Shown here: one piece after another, positions 16,963-23,913 of the stretch | Layout: each line of letters opens with the position of its first letter | Numbering within the stretch: the stretch's first letter is position 1 | From: Spirosoma linguale DSM 74 | GTDB taxonomy: Bacteria > Bacteroidota > Bacteroidia > Cytophagales > Spirosomataceae | Assembly: GCA_000024525.1 (NCBI GenBank) | Contig: CP001769.1 | Span: forward strand, 3,753,001 to 3,817,000 | Length of the DNA: 64,000 nt | Direction of reading: 5' to 3' | Notes under the pieces: model-generated | Told to the model about the DNA's origin: nothing | Database searches by the model: none | The model's input: the letters and a program-made list of their open reading frames with translations, nothing else | Translations under genes and position numbers: made by a program

Positions 16963-18270
16963 ATGGATAAAAGGCTGGCGCTTATCTCCGAACATGCGTC
17001 TCCAATGGCAACCATTGGTGGTATCGACGCAGGTGGTCAGAATATTGCCGTTGCCGAGTTGGCAAAGGAGTTGGCAAAACTAGGCTTTAGCGTAGATGTG
17101 TTTACCCGGTGCAGCTCTCCTGAGGAGGCCGAAGTCGTACAGTGGCAACCCCGCATACGCGTCATTCATGTGACAGCCGGCGCGCGGCAGTACCTGCCCA
17201 AAGAAGCCCTGCTGCCCCACATGGACGAGTTTGCGCAGAACATGAGTCGATTTATCCGTAAACACGCCCTCAACTACTCCGTTACTCACGCACACTTCTT
17301 TATGTCGGGGCTGGTAGCCCTCAGAATCAAACAATTGCACCGAATCCCGTTCATTGTAACGTTTCACGCGCTGGGGCTTGTTCGGCGTCAATGCCAGGGC
17401 AATTCGGATGGATTTCCAACCGAGCGCATTCTGATCGAAAAGCGGATCATGCAGGAAGCCGATGGCATTGTTGCCCTCTGCCCGCAGGATAGCGACGATA
17501 TGATAAAATTATACGGTGCAGATGCATCCAAAATTACGATCATTCCGAACGGCTATAACCCACAGGATTTCTTTCCCATCCGGCAGGAACTGGCCCGTCA
17601 GACGCTGGGCCTCGATAGTCAGGAACCTATGCTGTTGCAACTGGGCCGGATGGTTCCGCGCAAAGGAGTCGACAATGTGGTGCGGGCGCTGGCGATTCTC
17701 CGGCAGCGACACGGTATTGTGGCAAGGCTCCTGATTGTGGGGGGCGATTCGCGCCAGCCGGACCCTGAACTCACGCCCGAAATCGGCCGACTTCAGGCAC
17801 TGGCGTCGTCGCTTGAGGTAACGGACCTGGTTACGTTTACCGGAAGCCGCACGCGCGACGAACTCCGGCATTATTACAGTGCCGCCGATGTATTTGTAAC
17901 TACGCCCTGGTACGAGCCGTTTGGCATTACCCCACTGGAAGCCATGGCTTGCGGAACGCCCGTGATCGGGGCGGCCGTGGGGGGTATTAAACATACGGTG
18001 CTACTGAACAAAACAGGTTTTCTGGTGCAACCGAACGACCCCTCGGCACTGGCCGAGAAACTGGCGGTGCTGATTACCAACAAACCCCTTCGCCAGCGAT
18101 ACAGCCAGCAGGCCATTCAGCACGTAAAGACCGGCTACACCTGGGCGAGAGTGGCCCAGCAAACCGCCGATTTATATGACTTGATTACCAACGGCCGGGT
18201 TCAGACGGGCTTCTGGCTACGGGGCACCGGCCACCAGACCTCTTCAATGCCAATTCCCGACAGATCGTGA
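16963..18270 (+). CDS. GT4 glycosyltransferase, sucrose-phosphate-synthase/MshA-like
   Basis: 435 residues. The N-terminal acceptor domain carries GGIDAGGQN (19-27), the glycine-rich loop of the sucrose-synthase/MshA branch, and HAHFFMSG near 107-114. The C-terminal domain has GRMVPRKGVDNVVRAL and EPFGITPLEAMACGTPVIG, the EX7E-type donor site. Members of this branch use UDP- or GDP-sugars to make sucrose phosphate, mycothiol precursors or surface glycans; the neighbours favour a surface or secreted glycan. The TGA overlaps the GTG start of the next gene (GTGA), so it heads an operon that continues to 23880. Confidence 0.85.
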   Translation: MDKRLALISEHASPMATIGGIDAGGQNIAVAELAKELAKLGFSVDVFTRCSSPEEAEVVQWQPRIRVIHVTAGARQYLPKEALLPHMDEFAQNMSRFIRKHALNYSVTHAHFFMSGLVALRIKQLHRIPFIVTFHALGLVRRQCQGNSDGFPTERILIEKRIMQEADGIVALCPQDSDDMIKLYGADASKITIIPNGYNPQDFFPIRQELARQTLGLDSQEPMLLQLGRMVPRKGVDNVVRALAILRQRHGIVARLLIVGGDSRQPDPELTPEIGRLQALASSLEVTDLVTFTGSRTRDELRHYYSAADVFVTTPWYEPFGITPLEAMACGTPVIGAAVGGIKHTVLLNKTGFLVQPNDPSALAEKLAVLITNKPLRQRYSQQAIQHVKTGYTWARVAQQTADLYDLITNGRVQTGFWLRGTGHQTSSMPIPDRS

Positions 18271-18866
18271 ACAAAGCTATTTTTTGGGATAAAGACGGCA
18301 CGCTCATTCCCGACATCCCGTACAACGTTGACCCTGCCAAGATCACGCTCTATACCGATGCCGGAAGCAGTTTGTGCCGACTGCGGGCCGCCGGGTTTAA
18401 GCTGATCATCATCTCCAACCAGTCGGGGGTGGCGCATGGGTATTTCAAAGAAAGCAGACTTACCGGCGTCTGGAACCGGCTCACGGAACTGCTTAGCCCC
18501 TATGGTGCCGAACCCGATGGGTTTTATTACTGCCCGCATTTTCCGGGGGCATCCATCAAACAGTACGACTGGGTATGTACCTGCCGAAAACCCCGACCCG
18601 GCCTTTTACTCAAAGCCGCCCGGGAACACCAGATCGACCTGAGCCAGTCGTGGATGGTGGGCGACATCCTGAATGACGTGGAAGCCGGCAACAGGGCCGG
18701 TTGCCGTACGGTGTTGATTGATCGGGGCAACGAAACGGAGTGGCTCATCAACAGCCACCGGTTGCCAACCACGCGGGCCAGGTCGCTCAGTGAAGCCACG
18801 GATTACATTCTGGCCACCACCCGTCAACTGGTGCGGCCGGATGGCTCCGATGCGTACCCGATTTAA
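18267..18866 (+). CDS. gmhB: D-glycero-D-manno-heptose-1,7-bisphosphate 7-phosphatase-like HAD enzyme
   Basis: 199 residues, GTG start that overlaps the upstream stop as GTGA. HAD motifs: DKDGTL with Asp8 and Asp10, the ISNQSG strand (50-54), a Lys in CRKPRPG, and GDILNDVEAG (132-141). A zinc loop with Cys89, His91, Cys104 and Cys106 is the mark of the GmhB branch. Known enzymes remove the 7-phosphate in ADP-heptose synthesis; histidinol-phosphate phosphatases share much of the fold, so the symbol is the best match and not certain. Two GT9 heptosyltransferase-like genes follow in the same operon, which supports a heptose role. Confidence 0.82.
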   Translation: MNKAIFWDKDGTLIPDIPYNVDPAKITLYTDAGSSLCRLRAAGFKLIIISNQSGVAHGYFKESRLTGVWNRLTELLSPYGAEPDGFYYCPHFPGASIKQYDWVCTCRKPRPGLLLKAAREHQIDLSQSWMVGDILNDVEAGNRAGCRTVLIDRGNETEWLINSHRLPTTRARSLSEATDYILATTRQLVRPDGSDAYPI

Positions 18867-18910
18867 CCCGTAAATGAATAGACCATGTACCTCAACGCAC
18901 TGCACTACGT

Positions 18911-19987
18911 ATGAATTTCTGGAAAGACGGGCTGCGTCTGTTGTGCGTCAGGCTGGATAATCTGGGCGATGTACTGATGACGACACCGGCCTTTCGCGCC
19001 ATAAAAACGACCTGGCCAGCTACCCATCTGACGCTGCTGACTTCGTCGGCGGGAGCGGCTGTTGCGGAGCTGGTGCCCGACATTGACCAGGTGCTGTCGT
19101 TCGATGTGCCCTGGGTGGCCGGGCAGCAGCAGCAACCGGACCGGGTTGTTGCTCTGGCCGATTGCTTACGCGGTCACAACTTCGACGCTGCCATCCTGTT
19201 CACCGTGCAGAGTCAGAATCCGCTGCCGACGGCCATGCTCTGTTATCTGGCCGGCATTCCCCGCGTACTGGGCTATTGCCGGGAGAATCCGTACCAGCTT
19301 ATAACAGACTGGGTTCCCGATCCCGAAATATTGGTGGCTACCCGGCACGAGGTTGTTCGGCAACTGGAACTGGTGCGGGAAATTGACTGCCACACCACCA
19401 ACCGTCGCCTTTCCCTGACGCCATCCGTAGCCGATCAGCAACGGGTGCGCCAGCAGGTAGCCAATGCCGGACTCGACTTTCAGCGCCCCTGGCTGGTGGT
19501 GCATCCGGGCGTTAGTGAAGAGAAACGGCGGTACCCGGCTGAAAAATTCGTGCAGGCACTTTTGCCGCTTATGCAGGATTCCGGGTATCAGGTAGTCCTG
19601 ACGGGCAGTAAACAGGAGCAGTCGCTGACCGGCCAGATTCAGCATCGGCTGGCCGGGCGGGCACTGGATTTGGCTGGTCAGCTCAGCCTGGGCGAGTTGG
19701 CAGCTCTTCTGGCCGAAGCTCCGCTGCTCATTGCCAATAATACCGGCCCGGTGCATATGGCGGCTGCGCTGGGAACGCCCGTTGTGGTGCTGTATGCCAA
19801 AACAAATCCGCAGCATACGCCCTGGCAGGTACCTAACCGGGTGCTTTATTTTGACGTTCCGGCCAATCTGCGGTCGAAAAATAAACTTTTACAACAGTTT
19901 CCGGAGCCAGCGGAACCAACTGCATCGCCCGAGGCCATTGTCCGGGCGGTGCATGACCTCATGGCTCAATGGCAACCAATCGCTTAA
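18911..19987 (+). CDS. GT9 glycosyltransferase (heptosyltransferase-like) 1
   Basis: 358 residues. The start has CVRLDNLGDVLMTTPAFRAI, the N-terminal motif of GT9 ADP-heptose transferases. The C-terminal half has VVHPGVSEEKRRYPAEKF, a VVLTGSKQE strand and LIANNTGPVHMAAALGTPVV, which forms the ADP-sugar pocket. In LPS assembly such enzymes act at the cytoplasmic face of the membrane. No lipid A or Kdo genes are nearby, so the acceptor may be a different glycan. It lies 44 bp after the phosphatase gene. Confidence 0.88.
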   Translation: MNFWKDGLRLLCVRLDNLGDVLMTTPAFRAIKTTWPATHLTLLTSSAGAAVAELVPDIDQVLSFDVPWVAGQQQQPDRVVALADCLRGHNFDAAILFTVQSQNPLPTAMLCYLAGIPRVLGYCRENPYQLITDWVPDPEILVATRHEVVRQLELVREIDCHTTNRRLSLTPSVADQQRVRQQVANAGLDFQRPWLVVHPGVSEEKRRYPAEKFVQALLPLMQDSGYQVVLTGSKQEQSLTGQIQHRLAGRALDLAGQLSLGELAALLAEAPLLIANNTGPVHMAAALGTPVVVLYAKTNPQHTPWQVPNRVLYFDVPANLRSKNKLLQQFPEPAEPTASPEAIVRAVHDLMAQWQPIA

Positions 19988-19998
19988 CCAATCAACGT

Positions 19999-21789
19999 AT
20001 GTATACTTTAGGAATCAATGCGGCTTTTCATGACCAGGCCGCTGCTCTTGTCAAAGACGGTGTCGTGCTGGCCGCTGCCGAAGAAGAACGCTTCACGCAC
20101 ATCAAGCACGGCAAGCGTCCAATCCCCTTTTCTACCTACGAGCTACCGTATAACGCTATTGATTTTTGTTTAAAAACGGCCGGTATCAACCTGACCGACA
20201 TCGACCATATTGCGTACTCCTTCGACCCGAACCTCGTCATTGGCGACCACGAGACGAAAAACACCGTTGAAATTCCACTTCGGCCGGGGGTCAATTCACT
20301 CAATGGCTGGCAGAATCCCTACGACGGACTTTTTCTTTCTTCCATCCTGAACGCACCCGGCCATCTGGTCGACGGGGTGCCGCACCACCTCTCCGACCGG
20401 TTTCGGGGTGCTACGGCACAGGGCCCTTACCAGTGGCACTTTGTGAATCATCACCTTGCGCACGCAGCGAGTGCGTTCCTGCCGAGCCCCTATGAGCGGG
20501 CTGCGGTACTCGTGATCGATGGTCGCGGGGAGGTCGCCACAACGAGCTACTGGCTGGGCGATGGCAACGACATGACCCTGCTCGATGAGGTTAAACTACC
20601 GCATTCGCTCGGGTTGCTGTACGAAGAGCTGACGACCTATCTGGGATTTCTGCACTCGTCGGATGAATACAAAGTAATGGCGGTAGCTTCTTATGGGCAG
20701 CCTACGTTTGTCGACTATTTCCGGCAGGTCATCCAATTGGGCGAGGGCGGGCAATACACCATTGCCCCGCTGAAGCTGGAAGAAACCTTCGGTCCGGCCC
20801 GTCGGCGCGGTGGTCCGCTGGAACAGTTTCACTTCGATCTGGCACATTCCGTTCAGGCCGTTCTGGAAGAGACCGTTCTTCACTTGCTCAACTGGCTTCA
20901 CGAGAAAACCCAGGCCGATTCGCTCTGCATGGCCGGAGGGGTAGCGCTCAACTGCGTGATGAACGCCCGTCTGCGTGACCGCGGACCATTCAAAAACATC
21001 TGGGTTCAACCGGCCGCCGGTGATGCCGGTACCGCTCTCGGCGCTGCCATGTGGATCGACGCTCAGCAACGCCCGTTGCCCGAGCGTGCCGAACGGCGTT
21101 ACGAAATGCACCACGCCTACCTCGGCCCCAGTTTCAGCGACGACGACATTGAAGCGTTTCTGCGCTGGTCGAAGTTGCCGTACCGTCGACTGACAGACCG
21201 CTCGCAGGAAGTAGCGGCTTATCTGGCCTCGGGTCATATTATCGGCTGGTTTCAGCAGGGTATGGAATTCGGACCGCGTGCGCTGGGTGCCCGCTCCATT
21301 CTGGCACCCCCGTTTCCGGCCGAAATGCAGGCGAAATTGAACGACCTGAAAGACCGCGAAGATTTCCGTCCGGTAGCCCCGGCCGTTTTGGAAGAGGCCG
21401 CCGACGCGTACTTTCTGAACGCCCGCCAATCGCCGTTTATGCTGTTCGTCAACGACGTACGACCGGAGATGGTCGATGCCATTCCGGCCGTTACCCACAC
21501 CGACGGAACCGCCCGCATCCAGACCGTGAACGAGCAGCAGAACAAGCCTTATTACGACCTGATCAAGGCATTTGCTGAGCAAACGGGCGTTCCGGTGCTG
21601 GTTAATACGTCGTTCAATACCCGTGGCGAACCGGTTGTGTGCACCCCCCGAGACGCCGTGGAATCGTTCTGGACATCGCCCCTCGACGCGCTGGTGATCG
21701 GCTCGTTCATGCTGGAGAAAAACCGGGACGGTCTGGGCGAAACCTACCAGGAGCTGACCCAATCAGAAACCATCACCGCCGACGCCTAA
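19999..21789 (+). CDS. NodU/CmcH-family carbamoyltransferase
   Basis: About 596 residues from the ATG at 19999; an earlier in-frame start lies inside the preceding gene and is less likely. The N-terminal Kae1-like domain begins YTLGINAAFHDQAAALV and has NHHLAHAASAF, VLVIDGRGE and CMAGGVALNC. The C-terminal YrdC-like domain has EFGPRALGARSILA, EDFRPVAPAVL and VLVNTSFNTRGEPVV. The family transfers a carbamoyl group from carbamoyl phosphate, via carbamoyl-adenylate, to a hydroxyl on sugars or antibiotics. Position between glycosyltransferases suggests it decorates a sugar of the product made by this operon. Confidence 0.92.
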   Translation: MYTLGINAAFHDQAAALVKDGVVLAAAEEERFTHIKHGKRPIPFSTYELPYNAIDFCLKTAGINLTDIDHIAYSFDPNLVIGDHETKNTVEIPLRPGVNSLNGWQNPYDGLFLSSILNAPGHLVDGVPHHLSDRFRGATAQGPYQWHFVNHHLAHAASAFLPSPYERAAVLVIDGRGEVATTSYWLGDGNDMTLLDEVKLPHSLGLLYEELTTYLGFLHSSDEYKVMAVASYGQPTFVDYFRQVIQLGEGGQYTIAPLKLEETFGPARRRGGPLEQFHFDLAHSVQAVLEETVLHLLNWLHEKTQADSLCMAGGVALNCVMNARLRDRGPFKNIWVQPAAGDAGTALGAAMWIDAQQRPLPERAERRYEMHHAYLGPSFSDDDIEAFLRWSKLPYRRLTDRSQEVAAYLASGHIIGWFQQGMEFGPRALGARSILAPPFPAEMQAKLNDLKDREDFRPVAPAVLEEAADAYFLNARQSPFMLFVNDVRPEMVDAIPAVTHTDGTARIQTVNEQQNKPYYDLIKAFAEQTGVPVLVNTSFNTRGEPVVCTPRDAVESFWTSPLDALVIGSFMLEKNRDGLGETYQELTQSETITADA

Positions 21790-21795
21790 TAACGT

Positions 21796-22773
21796 ATGGA
21801 ACAACCTGTGGTGACCGTTATCATTCCTACCTATAAAAGACCAGCCCTGCTGCGAAACTGCCTGCTCGCTCTTGACCAACAAGTGTTGCCAAAGGAAACA
21901 TTTGAGGTTGTGGTAGTGGACGATGGGAATGAAGCAGCCGTGGCCGAACTGGTAGCGGAGGTTGCGGAACAGACCGGCTTAAAGGCCCGTTACCTGGGCC
22001 AGCACGAACGTCAGGGACCGGCTGCCGCCCGTAATGCAGGCTGGCGGTCGGCCCGGACGCCGTTCATTGCGTTTACCGACGACGATTGCCTGCCTCAGCC
22101 GGGCTGGCTCAGTACGGCGCTGGTACAGTTTAATCGGGGGGCTCAGGTACTAACCGGACGGGTTAAAATGCCGATGCCCGATCAGCCTTCGCATCACGAC
22201 AAAACAACGGCACTGCTGGAAACCGCCGAGTTCGTTACGGCCAATCTATTCTGTCGGCGGGCGGTCCTGGAACAAGTGGGCGGTTTCGATGAGCGGTTCG
22301 ATATTGCCTGGCGTGAAGACAGCGACCTACACTTTAAAATTATCAAGGCCCGCATTCCTATTCTTTCCTGTCCCGATGCCGTGATTGTGCATCCCCTTCG
22401 GTCAGCGCCCTGGTACGCACCCCTCCGCGACGAGCGTAAGAACCGCTACGATGCCCTCCTTTTCAAAGAGCACCCGGCCTTGTTTCGTGAACGCATTCCG
22501 GCTTACAAGTGGCTCGTGATCCGGTACTATGCCAGTGTCGTATCGCTACTGATTGGATTCATTGGTTTACTAACCGCTAACAATCAAGTAGTTGCCATAG
22601 GTTTTACCCTTTGGCTATTGCTCACACTGGTACTGATGAGCGAACGATTAGCCAACCAGCCAATTAACGGTACGACGGTGAAAGCGGCCCTGCTGACCAG
22701 CCTGGCCACTCCTTTCCTGTCGGTCTACTGGCGATTGTACGGTGCCTTTTCCTATCGTGTCTGGTACTGGTAG
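21796..22773 (+). CDS. GT2 glycosyltransferase with C-terminal membrane segments
   Basis: 325 residues. GT-A fold: VTVIIPTYKRP start, VVVVDDGNE, AARNAGWRSA and the DxD-type TDDDC motif near residue 95-99, then WREDSDLHFKI as the acceptor-side acidic motif. Two hydrophobic stretches at about 245-285 probably anchor it in the inner membrane. It begins 6 bp after the carbamoyltransferase stop, so it is clearly in the same operon. Substrate cannot be told. Confidence 0.88.
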   Translation: MEQPVVTVIIPTYKRPALLRNCLLALDQQVLPKETFEVVVVDDGNEAAVAELVAEVAEQTGLKARYLGQHERQGPAAARNAGWRSARTPFIAFTDDDCLPQPGWLSTALVQFNRGAQVLTGRVKMPMPDQPSHHDKTTALLETAEFVTANLFCRRAVLEQVGGFDERFDIAWREDSDLHFKIIKARIPILSCPDAVIVHPLRSAPWYAPLRDERKNRYDALLFKEHPALFRERIPAYKWLVIRYYASVVSLLIGFIGLLTANNQVVAIGFTLWLLLTLVLMSERLANQPINGTTVKAALLTSLATPFLSVYWRLYGAFSYRVWYW

Positions 22774-22809
22774 TTCGCTACCTCTTGATGACCCACTACG
22801 CTACAACAC

Positions 22810-23880
22810 ATGGACAACTTAACGAACGCGCTGGGGTATTCCCCCCGGCGAATTGCCGTTTTCCGGGCAATCCAGCTCGGCGACCTTTTATGCGCGGTGC
22901 CAGCGTTCAGGGCTTTGCGGGCCGCGTTTCCGGACGCCCATATCGCGCTGATCGGCTTACCCTGGGCAAAGGAATTCGTTGCCAGCTACCCACGCTATTT
23001 CGATGAGTTTATTTCGTTTCCTGGTTGGCCCGGCCTTCCCGAACAACCCGTCGACCCCGCGAAAACGGTTCTTTTTTTGCAGCAGATGCAGAACCGGCAC
23101 TGGGATGTGGTCCTGCAAATGCAGGGAAATGGTACGCTCGTCAATGCCATGCTACGTCTCGTCAACGCCAAAGCGCTGGGCGGCTATTATCCGGCCGGTA
23201 TAAAGTCGGAAGAATGGGCGGCACACACCGGCTTGTTTTTTGACTACCCGGTCAAGAGTCATGAAGTACATCGGCATACCAGCCTGATGGCCTTTCTGGG
23301 CATTGCCTCGCAGGGCGACGCGCTCGAATTTGAACCCGGCGAAACAGCCCGCCAGCAGGCATTAACATTATTAACCGAATGTCGGCTGAAACCCGGCCAG
23401 TACGTATGTATTCATCCCGGCGGGGTATCGGGCCGACGGTGGCCTGCCCATCGCTTTGCCGAGGTGGCCGATGCGCTGACGGATAAAGGGTATACGGTTG
23501 TACTGACTGGAACGGCTGGCGAAATCCCGATCATCGATGAAGTTCAAAGCCGGATGGAACACCCGGCCGTGTCCCTCGCCGGGCGCACCAGCTTGGCTAC
23601 GCTGGGTGCCATTTTGCAGTTTGCTGCCCTGCTGGTCAGTAATGACACGGGGGTTGGGCATCTGGGCACGGCCTGCCACACGCCCAGCATCATCTTCTTC
23701 ACCTCCGCCGACCCAGCGGAATGGGGACCGCTGGACACCAGTCGACATCGGGTAATTTATGAAGACGATGCCCAGGACACCCATCGGGTTATAGCCGAAG
23801 CCAATACGTTGTTGACGACTTATAGACCGTATTATTTGGAAACGCAGACAAGGACCAACAATGTTGAGCGTAGTCTGTGA
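22810..23880 (+). CDS. GT9 glycosyltransferase (heptosyltransferase-like) 2
   Basis: 356 residues. IAVFRAIQLGDLLCAVPAFR at the start and CIHPGGVSGRRWPAHRF, VVLTGTAGE and LLVSNDTGVGHLGTACHTPS in the C-terminal half identify a GT9 enzyme, a paralogue of the one at 18911. It is the last gene of the operon. Its final codons (NVERSL) and TGA are formed by the palindrome at 23861-23893, so the reading frame seems to end inside a repeat; the native C-terminus may have been altered by its insertion. Confidence 0.88.
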   Translation: MDNLTNALGYSPRRIAVFRAIQLGDLLCAVPAFRALRAAFPDAHIALIGLPWAKEFVASYPRYFDEFISFPGWPGLPEQPVDPAKTVLFLQQMQNRHWDVVLQMQGNGTLVNAMLRLVNAKALGGYYPAGIKSEEWAAHTGLFFDYPVKSHEVHRHTSLMAFLGIASQGDALEFEPGETARQQALTLLTECRLKPGQYVCIHPGGVSGRRWPAHRFAEVADALTDKGYTVVLTGTAGEIPIIDEVQSRMEHPAVSLAGRTSLATLGAILQFAALLVSNDTGVGHLGTACHTPSIIFFTSADPAEWGPLDTSRHRVIYEDDAQDTHRVIAEANTLLTTYRPYYLETQTRTNNVERSL

Positions 23881-23893
23881 CTACGCTCAACAT
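23861..23893. repeat. Palindromic repeat, GTAGTC family, overlapping a stop codon
   Basis: Perfect hairpin with 15-bp arms (23861-23875 and 23879-23893) and loop TGT. Its core GTAGTCTGTGACTAC is identical to the hairpin at 14629-14645. It supplies the last codons and the TGA of the GT9 gene and lies between convergent genes, where it could also end transcription, although no T run follows. Confidence 0.8.
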
Positions 23894-23913
23894 ACCCTAA
23901 CGCGACCAACACC

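Noticed and set aside
20596..21762. 388-codon minus-strand frame opposite the carbamoyltransferase
   Set aside because: Antisense shadow of a conserved gene, no family features.
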